DNA from: Flavobacteriales bacterium
Lineage (GTDB): Bacteria; Bacteroidota; Bacteroidia; Flavobacteriales; Flavobacteriaceae
Assembly (NCBI GenBank): GCA_026993355.1
Contig: JALWTX010000006.1
Span: forward strand, 62,001-126,000
Direction of reading: 5' to 3'
Length of the DNA: 64,000 nt
The number at the start of each line of letters is the position of its first letter. Within the stretch, counting starts at the first letter, position 1. The notes beneath the pieces were generated by a model. The model saw only the letters and a list, made by a program, of their open reading frames with translations. It ran no database searches and was not told the DNA's origin. The position numbers and the translations under genes are program-made. Positions 9,167-18,314 of this stretch are shown here, piece by piece.

Positions 9167-10420
9167 TTAAGAGGATTGTAACAAGATTTTTGTTTCTTTA
9201 CGGTAAAGGGGAGGCAATATCAAAATTAAAATCAGACTGATAAAAATTTCTAAAAGAAATAAGCCGTCATAACCATATTCATGGGCCAGTTTGCCACTTA
9301 TAACTGCCATGATTACACTACCGAAATGTGTCAATACAATTTGAATGGTAAAATCGGTGCCGGCACGACCGGCTCTGATACGATCCATCGCAAAAGTATA
9401 AATAAAAACAGAAGCCATACCATAAACACCCCAAATACTTAAAACACCAAGTAAAAGTGGTATAAAATCGGGATGGCGGTGTGATAGCCACCAAAAATAA
9501 AAACTGGTAACAAAAGCCAAAATCAAGATAAGTAACAATGCCAATCGTTTATTATATTTTTTAATGAAAAAGCCCATGCCAACAGCCAATATTGCACCTA
9601 ATGCAGGCCCGTAAATACCTGATAAAAGACCAATTTGCTTGGTGTTATAGCCCAAATCGACCAACCAAGGTTTTAACATGGTTAAAATACCGATTAAACC
9701 GCTGTAAAAAAACATTAATATTAAAACCCGGCGTCCAATGCCTTTTTGTTTAAAAAATAAAAAAATATCCTTTAGACCGATCAAATTTTGCGACTGTTCC
9801 TTTGGATTATTTGAAGAAACTTTATAAAAATAAAGTGGTATGATAGCCAACAAAACAAAGGCTGCCAAAGCCAATAATAAATAGCGCCAACCGAAATAAT
9901 AATAGACTATTAATAATATGCCGCTACCGGTTAGCGTTCCCATAAAATTTCCGGCGGATTGCATACTGTTCCCCAAACTGCGTTCATTCTTTTTCAAAAT
10001 CAAAAATGCAAAAGCATCCGTGGCAATATCTTGTGTTGCTGAAGCTGTAAAGGCTAAAAACAAAAGAAATATAATTAGTTTAAAATCCGTTTTTAAATCA
10101 AGAAAAGCCGTAATAAAAATAATAATGGCATAAAACAATTCGGATGTAAAAATCCACTTTTTATAATTGGGGATATTTCCACCTGTTTTATCGACCATAG
10201 GTGCCCACAAAAATTTTAAAATCCAAGGAAGCTTAACCAAATGTAACAAACCAATACTGGTCAAAGTGTAATGCTCTAAGCGCATAATAACCGGCATAAC
10301 AGTCGAAAAAAAAGTCATGGGAACGGACTGTGCGAGGTATAAACTCAGCAGCGTGCCATATTTATTGATTTTGGGGTTGATTTGTTTCATTTGTTTAGAT
10401 GAATTAGACCAGCTAAGCAT
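9167..10420 (-). CDS. MFS permease of the AmpG / FptX-RhtX type
   Basis: This 417-residue protein has about twelve hydrophobic segments. Its N-terminus (LSLYLAQSVPMTFF, then LPWILKFLWAPMVD) is typical of the AmpG/acetyl-CoA-transporter group of MFS proteins. Single-protein siderophore permeases such as FptX and RhtX belong here, as do muropeptide permeases. The gene lies between a TonB-dependent receptor (60 bases upstream) and hemN (16 bases downstream) on one strand. A partner role in moving the receptor's ligand across the inner membrane is therefore likely but inferred. Met10 (KQINPK preceded by SSKQ) is an alternative start. Confidence 0.8.
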   Translation of the reverse strand: MLSWSNSSKQMKQINPKINKYGTLLSLYLAQSVPMTFFSTVMPVIMRLEHYTLTSIGLLHLVKLPWILKFLWAPMVDKTGGNIPNYKKWIFTSELFYAIIIFITAFLDLKTDFKLIIFLLFLAFTASATQDIATDAFAFLILKKNERSLGNSMQSAGNFMGTLTGSGILLIVYYYFGWRYLLLALAAFVLLAIIPLYFYKVSSNNPKEQSQNLIGLKDIFLFFKQKGIGRRVLILMFFYSGLIGILTMLKPWLVDLGYNTKQIGLLSGIYGPALGAILAVGMGFFIKKYNKRLALLLILILAFVTSFYFWWLSHRHPDFIPLLLGVLSIWGVYGMASVFIYTFAMDRIRAGRAGTDFTIQIVLTHFGSVIMAVISGKLAHEYGYDGLFLLEIFISLILILILPPLYRKETKILLQSS

Positions 10421-10479
10421 TGCCTAGCCGGCCATAAGAAATTTAACCTAATATTTAATAAATTTTCTTTATTTATTCT

Positions 10480-12546
10480 TTAAAATTTCACTTTAATAAA
10501 GGCACCAAATTGCGTTGGTCTGGCCGGCTCGGCATAAGCTTTATGCAAACTGGAAATAGTAAAATAATAACGGTTATAGTCGGCACCGGTTAAATTTTTA
10601 CCCCACAAACCAAGCGTCATTTTTTTTAAAGCAAAGGAAATATTGGCATTTAATAAACCATATGAATCTTGATAGGCCACATTATCAACATCCCAATAAA
10701 ATTTACCGAAATATTTATAATTTACATTAAATAAGATGTAATTAATGTATTTATTCTGCAATAAATATTTATAGTTAGCCAATGCACCAAAAGTATACTT
10801 TGGCACCAGTGGCAAAGTATTTCCTGAATAATCTGTCGTGGTATTTTTTTGATAATCGACAAAATAAGCATCTGTATAGCCGAAGGAAGCCGCTAAATTA
10901 AAACTTGTATTAAATTTATAACGCGTTTCAAATTCAAGTCCTTTACTCTCTGAACGACCGGCATTTTTAATCATAATACCACGTCCACTGGGGACAGATT
11001 GCACCACTTGTTGTGCTTGCCAATCGATATAGAAAACGCTTAAATTAGCAGTCAAGCGATCGTCTAGCCAAACCGATTTTAGTCCGGCTTCATAGTTCCA
11101 ACTGTATTCCGGATTGTAGGTTTCATCTTCATCCCGTTCAAATGTCGCGTTAAAACCACCGGCTTTATAGCCTTTTGTAATAGTAGAATAAAGGGTAATA
11201 TCTTCATTGGGGAAGTAAGACAAACTAACTTTTGGCAATAGTTGATGATAGCTTAAAAAATGTACAAAATCATCACGATGAATTTTATTCCCCCCAACAA
11301 TCATGTCGTAGTTATAGTCCATCCGCGATTTTTCCATATCAAAACGCAAGCCGCCGGTTAATGAAAATTTTCCAAATGGATAACGTGCTTGTCCAAATAT
11401 GGCGCCTCCATCAATACTTTGATCATAGGTTTTTAAGAAACGCATGGGGCCATGACCGGTTGTTAAATCAAACTTGACATCTTTAAACAATTGGCGTTGA
11501 AAAGAAAACAAACCGGCAATCCATTGTATTTTCCGATCAGCTTTAGCTTTAAATGTCAGTTCTTCGACATAGGCTTTGTTATTCCGGGCCATATCGACAA
11601 AATAGATTGATGTAGGCAAAAAGTCTTGATCTATTTGATAAAGATCCTTTAACTGTTGAAAACTACCGGTTAAGCGAACATCAAAATTATTAGCTTCATA
11701 ATTAAATAAAAGTCCGTTGGAAAGAAATTTACGGTCATACAAGCTAGGCTCATTATAATTTACCGGCGCTATTGTTTGTGTATTTGTGTCATAAACAGCA
11801 TACGGAAAACCATTTTGATTACTCTTTTCATATCCGGTAACCCAACGCATTTTTAAACGGTCATTTAACCGATAAGCCATTTTAACACGACCGCTGTAAG
11901 TATCTGACTGATCGGGATTTGAACCATCATATTGGTTAGTAAAAAACCCATCTTTATGGGCATAAGCACCGTCTAACAAAACACCAAATTGTTCCGTAAC
12001 CGGTAAATTTATACTCCCCACCACTTTTTGTTGATTATAATTGCCATAATCTAATTTTAACTTTCCACCGAAGCTTGGTCCTGGTTCGGGTGTATAAACT
12101 TTAATTAAGCCGCCCATGGTATTTCGACCATAAAGCGTTCCTTGCGGGCCTCGAAGCACCTCAATTTTTTGGACATCGGCCAATTCAAAATTAACCGTTC
12201 CACTGTCAAAATAAGGAATATCATCGACATAAACCCCTACAGAAGGCTCACCTTTACTAACGCCAATCCCCCTAATATAAATATCGGTATTTAAACGCGT
12301 ACCGTGTTCGGGCATAAATAAATTAGGCACAAATCCATTTAAATTGGTTAAATTATCTACCTTTAGAGTTTCTATTTCGCGGGCAGAAACAGCTGTAACT
12401 GCCACCGGAATTTTTTGGACTTTCATGTTTGTTTTGCCGGCATCAATAACTATTTCGTTCATTTTAATAGTATCTTGCGCCTTTTTTTGGGCAATTGATA
12501 ACATCGGCAACAACATTAACAGAAATACTAACAGAATTTTATTCAT
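10480..12546 (-). CDS. TonB-dependent outer-membrane receptor
   Basis: About 688 residues from the ATG at 12546. The frame extends 51 bases further upstream, but the signal peptide (MNKILLVFLLMLLPMLSIAQ) starts here and a promoter-like element lies inside that extension. The plug domain shows IPVAVTAVSAREI, RGIGVSKGEPSVGVYVDDIPY and VLRGPQGTLYGRNTMGG. The barrel ends with aromatic KVKF. It lacks the N-terminal carboxypeptidase-like domain of SusC proteins and resembles siderophore receptors of the FyuA type. It is followed on the same strand by an FptX-like permease and hemN, so iron-siderophore or porphyrin uptake is a reasonable guess. The ligand is not readable from sequence. Confidence 0.9.
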   Translation of the reverse strand: MNKILLVFLLMLLPMLSIAQKKAQDTIKMNEIVIDAGKTNMKVQKIPVAVTAVSAREIETLKVDNLTNLNGFVPNLFMPEHGTRLNTDIYIRGIGVSKGEPSVGVYVDDIPYFDSGTVNFELADVQKIEVLRGPQGTLYGRNTMGGLIKVYTPEPGPSFGGKLKLDYGNYNQQKVVGSINLPVTEQFGVLLDGAYAHKDGFFTNQYDGSNPDQSDTYSGRVKMAYRLNDRLKMRWVTGYEKSNQNGFPYAVYDTNTQTIAPVNYNEPSLYDRKFLSNGLLFNYEANNFDVRLTGSFQQLKDLYQIDQDFLPTSIYFVDMARNNKAYVEELTFKAKADRKIQWIAGLFSFQRQLFKDVKFDLTTGHGPMRFLKTYDQSIDGGAIFGQARYPFGKFSLTGGLRFDMEKSRMDYNYDMIVGGNKIHRDDFVHFLSYHQLLPKVSLSYFPNEDITLYSTITKGYKAGGFNATFERDEDETYNPEYSWNYEAGLKSVWLDDRLTANLSVFYIDWQAQQVVQSVPSGRGIMIKNAGRSESKGLEFETRYKFNTSFNLAASFGYTDAYFVDYQKNTTTDYSGNTLPLVPKYTFGALANYKYLLQNKYINYILFNVNYKYFGKFYWDVDNVAYQDSYGLLNANISFALKKMTLGLWGKNLTGADYNRYYFTISSLHKAYAEPARPTQFGAFIKVKF

Positions 12547-12574
12547 GGTTTTGGTTTTTAAAAATTGTGTGGCA

Positions 12575-12582
12575 CAAAAGTA
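12575..12582 (-). promoter_or_regulatory. Promoter -7 element (TACTTTTG) for the TonB receptor
   Basis: TACTTTTG on the minus strand matches the Bacteroidota TAnnTTTG consensus and lies 29 bases before the ATG at 12546. The upstream -33 region is T-rich without a clean TTG at the usual distance. It supports the shorter start of the receptor. Confidence 0.5.
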
Positions 12583-12723
12583 TTCTGAATAGTTCAAAAA
12601 AAATATCGCTAAACGTATTTTAAATGTCGAGCTGAACTAAAAATTATAGATTGTAAACCAAAAAAGATTTTTTAATGATTAAATAATTTCCTCAAAAAAA
12701 GTGCTATTTTTAATGCTAAAAAA

Positions 12724-13176
12724 ATGCGGGCAGTCATTCAAAGAGTAACGCAAGCTGAGGTTTGGTCTGAAAACCAGCTTTTAGGAAAAATTAATCGCGG
12801 GTTGGTTATTTTGATAGGCATAGAAGCCAACGATAACCAAGAGGATATTAATTGGTTAGTGCATAAGATTAAAAATTTACGAATTTTTAATGATGAAAAT
12901 GGCAAGATGAATTTATCACTGCTTGACATCACCGGCGACGCACTCATTATCAGTCAGTTTACACTACACGCAAAAACTAAAAAAGGGCACCGTCCTTCAT
13001 ATATTAAAGCGGCCAAACCCGAAATAGCCCAACCTTTATATGAAGCATTTGTTAAAAAATTCAAAGAAAACTTTAAGCAAAAACTTGCGACCGGTAAATT
13101 TGGGGCGATGATGGATATTCACCTCATTAACCATGGTCCGGTTACCATAATTATAGACACTAAAAACAAATCATAA
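12724..13176 (+). CDS. dtd: D-aminoacyl-tRNA deacylase
   Basis: 150 residues, the normal length of DTD. It hydrolyses D-aminoacyl-tRNA (and mischarged Gly-tRNA-Ala) and so keeps D-amino acids out of translation. The two active-site signatures are present: SQFTL at residues 77-81 and the Gly-Pro motif NHGPVT at 136-141. The N-terminal MRAVIQRVTQAEV is also standard. It starts a plus-strand pair with the ketoacyl synthase gene but is separated from it by 119 bases, and a separate promoter element precedes that gene. Confidence 0.96.
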   Translation: MRAVIQRVTQAEVWSENQLLGKINRGLVILIGIEANDNQEDINWLVHKIKNLRIFNDENGKMNLSLLDITGDALIISQFTLHAKTKKGHRPSYIKAAKPEIAQPLYEAFVKKFKENFKQKLATGKFGAMMDIHLINHGPVTIIIDTKNKS

Positions 13177-13295
13177 AAATGCGGTTAAATCTCTAAAAAG
13201 CCTAAAAAATGCAGCTTAAGTATCTTTAAAATTAAGGTCTATAATTTGGTATTGTAAGTTTTTTATGTAATTTCGCAGCTAAATTTGTATTTATT

Positions 13296-14369
13296 ATGGC
13301 TAAAATTAAAGCGGAAATTATCGGAATTGGCAGTTATATTCCTGAAAATGTTATCCCTAATTCTCACTTTTTAGATTGGGAATTTTATGATGCTAAAGGC
13401 AACAAATTTGATATTCCAAATGAAACCATTATAGAAAAATTTAAAGCCATTACGGGCATTGAAGAACGTCGCTGGCTTAATGATGATATGGTATCTTCAG
13501 ATATGGGAGCCATTGCAGCACAAAAAGCACTTGACGATTCGGGTATTAATCCGGATGATTTAGATTATATTATTGCTGCAACAAACTTTGGAGATGTAGA
13601 AAAGGGAAATTATTTTTCTGATTTTATGCCGGCTGTTGCCTCCAGAATTAAACACCGCTTAAAATTAGCCAACCCCAAAGCTATTGCTTTTGATATAATT
13701 TTTGGTTGCCCCGGCTGGCTGCAAGGTTTAATTATGGCCAACCAATTTATGAAAGCCGGCGATGCCAAATATGCCTTAGTTGTCGGAACAGAAGCCTTAT
13801 CAAGGGTCATTGATCCATTCGATCGCGATGCCATGATTTTTGCCGATGGTGCCGGTGCCGTTGTTGTAAAACTCAATACTGATGAAGATGGCAGTGGCAT
13901 CCTTTCTTACAAAACTGTTTCACATGCGCATCCCCAAGTTGAACTTTTGTACAATGACAAATCTTTCAATCCTGACTTTAATCCAAAAGCAAAATTTATA
14001 CGGATGCAAGGCCACAAAATTTACGAATATGCCTTAAACGAAGTCCCAGGTGCCATGAAAGCTGCTCTGGAAGAAAGTGGTTATGATATAGACGACTTGA
14101 AAAAGATTTTTATTCATCAGGCCAACGAAAAAATGGATGAACAAATTGTTCGCCGTTTCTACCGTTTATACAAAAAACCCGTGCCCGAAAATATTATGCC
14201 AATGAGCATTAACAAATTGGGTAACAGTTCAGTAGCAACTATTCCCACCTTGATGGATTTGGTACGAAAAGGAGAAATTGAAAATCAAGATTTGAAAAAA
14301 GGAGACCTCATTATGCTAGCCTCAGTGGGCGCCGGCATGAACATCAATGCCGTTGTAATGAAGTATTAA
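13296..14369 (+). CDS. 3-oxoacyl-ACP synthase III family protein (FabH-like)
   Basis: This 357-residue thiolase-fold enzyme carries the KAS III triad: Cys138 in IFGCPGWLQG, His274 in IHQAN and Asn310 in NKLGNSS. KAS III condenses an acyl-CoA with malonyl-ACP to start fatty-acid synthesis. Related enzymes start special lipid or polyketide chains. The protein is about 30 residues longer than E. coli FabH, with an N-terminal insertion (FDIPNETIIEKFKAITGIEERRW). It stands alone rather than in a plsX-fabH or rpmF cluster, so it may be a second KAS III with its own primer preference. A TAAATTTG promoter-like element lies at 13280-13287, very near the ATG. Confidence 0.88.
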   Translation: MAKIKAEIIGIGSYIPENVIPNSHFLDWEFYDAKGNKFDIPNETIIEKFKAITGIEERRWLNDDMVSSDMGAIAAQKALDDSGINPDDLDYIIAATNFGDVEKGNYFSDFMPAVASRIKHRLKLANPKAIAFDIIFGCPGWLQGLIMANQFMKAGDAKYALVVGTEALSRVIDPFDRDAMIFADGAGAVVVKLNTDEDGSGILSYKTVSHAHPQVELLYNDKSFNPDFNPKAKFIRMQGHKIYEYALNEVPGAMKAALEESGYDIDDLKKIFIHQANEKMDEQIVRRFYRLYKKPVPENIMPMSINKLGNSSVATIPTLMDLVRKGEIENQDLKKGDLIMLASVGAGMNINAVVMKY

Positions 14370-14387
14370 ACAAACATCGATTATTAT

Positions 14388-14416
14388 AAAACGTCTGGTA
14401 AAACAGACGTTTTTTA
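14388..14416. terminator. Bidirectional Rho-independent terminator
   Basis: AAAACGTCTG (14388-14397) pairs with CAGACGTTTT (14404-14413), followed by further T residues. It lies between the convergent KAS III and NlpC/P60 genes. Confidence 0.85.
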
Positions 14417-14417
14417 T

Positions 14418-15617
14418 TTAAGGTTGATTTGTCAAAATGGGGCAATCTAAAGTATAATATTTACTAAACTCGCGATTTATTTCCTTAAAAACACGCCTTG
14501 CCGTTAATAAACTCTTGTAACGCTGCGGATTAAAATCTGCATCATTTTTATTTAAACTTTCTATTTTAACTTCACCGGTGGCATGTATAATACGGCCATT
14601 GTTTAAATGAATGGCCACATGCGTAATTTTAATAATATTGTTCTTTTTATGACCAAAAAACAATAAATCACCGGGCTTCAAATTCCTAAAATCAGGGGTT
14701 AATTTCACCTCCTTACCTATTTTGGCTTGTTGCGAAGCATCTCGTGGCAACAAATAATTTGCTTGAGCAAAGACATTTTTAGTAAACCCACTGCAATCTA
14801 ATCCCTTGGTAGAAGTACCACCCCATAAATAAGGAATGCCCAAATATTTTTTGGCCATATGCAATAAATCTTGTGCTGCCAAATAGTGACTTGCCGTTAC
14901 TTCAAATTGTGTTAAAGGGACAAAATTGTCTCTACCAATATAAGCCTGACGAGCATCGGGATAAGAAACCAAGGCAAAATTTTCATTTAAATCCTCTAAA
15001 GCAAAGACATCATTTAAAACATAATCCGATACCGGTTGTGCAGTGTGATAAGGTTCTTGATAAGTTTTACCACAATGTGCCGTTATAATAATTTTGGGTT
15101 TTTGGAGCCAAGATTTAAAATCTTTTCTATTTAACAATACAATGCCGGCAGCATCAACCCAGGCATAATAGCCTTCGGGTGTTTGAACATGATAAAATCC
15201 ATTTTTTTGTTCGTAAACCCTTAAGGGCATACCCATTAAAGTTTGGGTTACCAATTCGGAAGCATGTTTAGGTAACTTTCTTAAGTTAGCTACAGACAAA
15301 CGGGTAACAGCTATTTTATTTTTCACAAGCTTTGTGGGCAATATGACAAGGCTGTCAACTGCTTTGATACGATTATTCTTTAAAGCCGAAAAAATAGCTT
15401 GTTTAATTGGCCGTTTGTCCGTCTTTCCTTTTATAACCAACTGTTTTCCTACAATCGTCGTTTTAACCTCAAAAATACCATCTCGCTGATCGGGCAAAAG
15501 CTTGTGTTGTATCTTATTGATTATTTGTTGGGCTTGTCTTTTTTTAATGGAAATATCAGACTTAGTTTGACATGAAAAGAAAAGTAATGTTAACCAAAGA
15601 ACAGAAACAAAACGCAT
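14418..15617 (-). CDS. NlpC/P60 family peptidoglycan endopeptidase (lipoprotein)
   Basis: 399 residues with a lipoprotein signal (LLFFSC, Cys16). The middle part (about 100-240) contains SH3-like segments (VANLRKLP...GMPLRVYEQKNGFYHVQTPEGYYAWV). The C-terminal C40 peptidase domain has the catalytic Cys275 in LDCSGF, His333 in THVAIH and His345 in IIHATG. This family cuts gamma-D-Glu-diaminoacid bonds in peptidoglycan stem peptides. The architecture, SH3 domains then NlpC/P60, resembles the recycling enzyme YkfC. It shares strand with the TatD-type gene 35 bases upstream, so both may be co-transcribed. Confidence 0.93.
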   Translation of the reverse strand: MRFVSVLWLTLLFFSCQTKSDISIKKRQAQQIINKIQHKLLPDQRDGIFEVKTTIVGKQLVIKGKTDKRPIKQAIFSALKNNRIKAVDSLVILPTKLVKNKIAVTRLSVANLRKLPKHASELVTQTLMGMPLRVYEQKNGFYHVQTPEGYYAWVDAAGIVLLNRKDFKSWLQKPKIIITAHCGKTYQEPYHTAQPVSDYVLNDVFALEDLNENFALVSYPDARQAYIGRDNFVPLTQFEVTASHYLAAQDLLHMAKKYLGIPYLWGGTSTKGLDCSGFTKNVFAQANYLLPRDASQQAKIGKEVKLTPDFRNLKPGDLLFFGHKKNNIIKITHVAIHLNNGRIIHATGEVKIESLNKNDADFNPQRYKSLLTARRVFKEINREFSKYYTLDCPILTNQP

Positions 15618-15652
15618 AAACAGATAATTTTTAGTTAAATAAAGATATAATT

Positions 15653-16321
15653 TTAATTTGCAGGTGGCTGAAAAACTTTTAAAAAATTTTCGTAAAGTTT
15701 CATTTTTAAGATTTTTTCCGAAATATTCAATATTTTTGCAGCTTGCTTATAAATTTCTTCAATAGAAAAATTTTGCTGGGCATCAGTTTCTAAAAATAGT
15801 TTTTCCATTGGCATTCCTTTCAAAGCCAATTGCAATTTGTGACTTTTGAATATTAAACTGCCAAAAGACAAATAAAATCCTGCTTTGATCAATTTACTGG
15901 CTATATCCTTATTTTTATTAAACCCATGAACAATCCATGCTTGTGATATTGTATGATATTGTTGTCTGATTTTTATCAGTTGGTCAAAACATTTTACGCA
16001 ATGTATAATTAAAGGTTTTTGATAGGCATTACTTAAAGAAATTTGTTTTATAAAAACATCTTCTTGCTGTGGTAAAGGCACTTTTGTCAAAATTTCCTTC
16101 TGGAAATCTAATCCGCACTCACCAATGGCCAAACAATAAGGATTGGTTAAAATGTTTTGCCAATGAACTCCTCCCCCATCTAAGCCATACCAAGGATGTA
16201 TGCCATAAGAAAAAAATTGATTAAGTGGAATTGCATCGTGTCCGGCAATGACATTTCGTATAGCTACAACACCGGGTTTATTCTGACCTAAATGGGTATG
16301 GATATCAACATAGGGTATCAT
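15653..16321 (-). CDS. TatD family metal-dependent hydrolase
   Basis: 222 residues, somewhat shorter than the usual 255-265 of TatD. Metal-binding motifs are present: HTH at residues 8-10, GIHPWYG, AIGECGLDF, IIHCVK, WIVHGF and LFLETDAQ. TatD proteins are deoxyribonucleases or 3'-5' exonucleases with a TIM-barrel fold. The short form is common in Bacteroidota. The gene is 35 bases upstream of the NlpC/P60 gene and on the same strand. No functional link between the two is evident. Confidence 0.9.
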   Translation of the reverse strand: MIPYVDIHTHLGQNKPGVVAIRNVIAGHDAIPLNQFFSYGIHPWYGLDGGGVHWQNILTNPYCLAIGECGLDFQKEILTKVPLPQQEDVFIKQISLSNAYQKPLIIHCVKCFDQLIKIRQQYHTISQAWIVHGFNKNKDIASKLIKAGFYLSFGSLIFKSHKLQLALKGMPMEKLFLETDAQQNFSIEEIYKQAAKILNISEKILKMKLYENFLKVFQPPAN

Positions 16322-16383
16322 ACAAAAAGCAAATTTAGAATCTAAAAATACATTTTTTTGTTGACACGCACTTCATAATTAAA

Positions 16384-16427
16384 AGGGCAGATATCATTTT
16401 TATTTTGTGAAAAATGATATCTGCCCT
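16384..16427 (-). terminator. Rho-independent terminator (18-bp stem)
   Basis: AGGGCAGATATCATTTTT (16384-16401) pairs perfectly with AAAAATGATATCTGCCCT (16410-16427). On the minus strand it is followed by TTTTAATTATG, so it most likely ends the transcript of the lysozyme-like gene. Confidence 0.85.
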
Positions 16428-16456
16428 GTCAATTTAATAAAAGAAGATGAAAAAAT

Positions 16457-17122
16457 TTATTCTAAATCAATTGCCGGTTTTTTCTTTGGTTGAATATTAC
16501 TCAAATCATAACCCGAAAATTTTTTCAAATAATGTTCAATACGTGTACCATAAGCATCTTTCATGCTTTTTTTTCCATGTGACCATAAAAATTTTTGTAC
16601 AGCTCCTGCACCACCTAAATGAGCCGCTGCTAAAATGCCGGATTCGGTTATTTTAATACCATTAATCCATTTGCCTGAAAAGCGTTTGATTTCTTTACGT
16701 AAAATCCATTTATTTTTTTCCAAATTTGCTACAAAAGCCTTTTCTTGCAACAATGGATTTCTCAAAAAACCTTTCGGATTTATCTTCAGTTCACGCAAAG
16801 TTGAACGGCCAAATTGGTATTTTCCTAAATAACCTAAGGTATTGACTCGGTTATATTTTCCTTGGGATTCTTTAAAAGCCAATGCTTCTTTAAACCCGAC
16901 AAAATCCTTTTCTACAAAAGGAATTTTTGCCGTTTCCTCTTCTTGGTGTTTTTTTTGCCATTCAGCCGGTGTCGGCACTAGCTGATTATGGTGCTGTACC
17001 GGCACAATATTGACCGGTTCTATGGTATTTTCATCAAACATTTCATTGGCAAAACTCACCAATGTAAATATGAGTGCTGACAAAAAAAACCATTTAAGTT
17101 TATTTAATATAATATTTTTCAT
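16457..17122 (-). CDS. Membrane-anchored lysozyme/transglycosylase-like protein
   Basis: The frame opens at 17155, but an ATG at 17122 (MKNIILNKLKWFFLSALIFT) gives a normal signal or anchor segment, leaving 221 residues. The core ALAFKESQGKYNRVN, LGYLGKYQFGRSTL and GILAAAHLGGAGAV resembles lysozyme-like lytic transglycosylase folds, with the Glu of FKESQG as likely catalytic acid. A role in cutting glycan strands is inferred from this resemblance; the exact family is uncertain. It is transcribed alone, from a clean promoter upstream to a strong terminator downstream. Confidence 0.7.
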   Translation of the reverse strand: MKNIILNKLKWFFLSALIFTLVSFANEMFDENTIEPVNIVPVQHHNQLVPTPAEWQKKHQEEETAKIPFVEKDFVGFKEALAFKESQGKYNRVNTLGYLGKYQFGRSTLRELKINPKGFLRNPLLQEKAFVANLEKNKWILRKEIKRFSGKWINGIKITESGILAAAHLGGAGAVQKFLWSHGKKSMKDAYGTRIEHYLKKFSGYDLSNIQPKKKPAIDLE

Positions 17123-17193
17123 AGCCTTAATTTTTGCATAAACATTGATTTTCAAATCTTAAAGTCAATGTAGATTGTGCAAAATTCAGGCTG

Positions 17194-17224
17194 CAAAGAT
17201 AATACCATTTTCTTAATCTGCAAA
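17194..17224 (-). promoter_or_regulatory. Bacteroidota-type promoter for the lysozyme-like gene
   Basis: On the minus strand, TTTG (17224-17221), 19 bases, then TATCTTTG (17201-17194). Both elements and the spacing match the Bacteroidota primary-sigma consensus exactly. The ATG at 17122 is about 70 bases downstream. Confidence 0.75.
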
Positions 17225-17277
17225 TTTTTATCAAAAAATCTGCAAATCTGTCACTTTTTTAGATCGTAAGTAGCCAT

Positions 17278-18309
17278 TTAATGCAAAATACCCAATTTGT
17301 TTAAATTTTGGTGGTAGCGACTGGCCTTACGATTGTGGTCAGAAAGAGTTTTACTGAATAAATGATACTCCGGACGGTTAAAATCAGCCACAAAATAATA
17401 ATAAGGATGCTTTTCCGCATTGAGCACTGCCTCAATAGACTGAATATCGGGCATACTGATAGGCCCGGGGGGCAAACCGATGTATTTATAAGTGTTGTAA
17501 GGAGAATTTACCGCTTTGTGCTTGTTTAAAACCCGTTTAATTACCAAATTTTGTCCATATTTTTGTTTGTAAGCATATACCACTGTTGGATCTGCTTGTA
17601 AAAGCATACCTTTTTTTAAGCGGTTTAAATAAACGCCTGCAATACGTGGCAATTCAGAAGGTTTGGTCGATTCTTTTTGAATAATAGAAGCTAAAATGCC
17701 GACTTGAATGGGGGTTAATCCAATTTGTTTTGCTTTATTTAAACGCTTTTTATGCCAAAATTTCTCATATTCTTGCCACATTTTTTCTCTAAATTTTTCC
17801 GGCGTAGTATTATAAAAAAACTTGTAGGTATTTGGAATATACATCAACAAGGCATTGTCTTTTGTAAAACCTTTAGCGGTAATAAATTCAGGGTCTGACA
17901 GACTCTTTAACACGCTTAAAGAATCCGGTTCTATTTGATGACTTACCGCACCAGCCAATTCTGCCAACGAATTTTTATTATTAAAAGTTAAGGAAACTTC
18001 TACTTTTTTACCAATACGTAAGGTGTTGATCAAATTGTTGTTGTTCATCATATTTATCAACCTGTACCGTCCCGGATGCGGTTTCCTAAAACGTTTTATT
18101 TTGGCAGCAAGTTTAAAAGTAGCACGACTTTTAATATAGGGCGTTAAAATACGGGTCAAACTATCTAAATTTGTCTGTGGCGGAATATCAACAAAAATAT
18201 ATTGTTTGTCGAGCTTTACATTAGGAATAAATAAAAGACTATTAATTACAAACACACCGCCGAATAAACCGATGGCTCCAAGAAGCAAAATTTTATAACG
18301 TAATTTCAT
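17278..18309 (-). CDS. mltG: Endolytic transglycosylase MltG
   Basis: 343 residues with one N-terminal membrane segment (ILLLGAIGLFGGVFVINSLL) and the YceG-like catalytic domain. The signature ILASIIQKES, with the catalytic Glu, is followed by RIAGVYLNRL, LQADPTVVYA, SPYNTYKYIGLPPGPI and the C-terminal FVAD...HLFSKTLSDHN. MltG cuts nascent glycan strands in the periplasm and sets their length. It follows the acetyltransferase gene with a 5-base gap, so both are probably one transcript. Confidence 0.96.
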   Translation of the reverse strand: MKLRYKILLLGAIGLFGGVFVINSLLFIPNVKLDKQYIFVDIPPQTNLDSLTRILTPYIKSRATFKLAAKIKRFRKPHPGRYRLINMMNNNNLINTLRIGKKVEVSLTFNNKNSLAELAGAVSHQIEPDSLSVLKSLSDPEFITAKGFTKDNALLMYIPNTYKFFYNTTPEKFREKMWQEYEKFWHKKRLNKAKQIGLTPIQVGILASIIQKESTKPSELPRIAGVYLNRLKKGMLLQADPTVVYAYKQKYGQNLVIKRVLNKHKAVNSPYNTYKYIGLPPGPISMPDIQSIEAVLNAEKHPYYYFVADFNRPEYHLFSKTLSDHNRKASRYHQNLNKLGILH

Positions 18310-18314
18310 AAAGT

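Noticed and set aside
11232-11477. Plus-strand frame inside the TonB receptor
   Set aside because: Antisense shadow of a gene with clear domains; no independent support.
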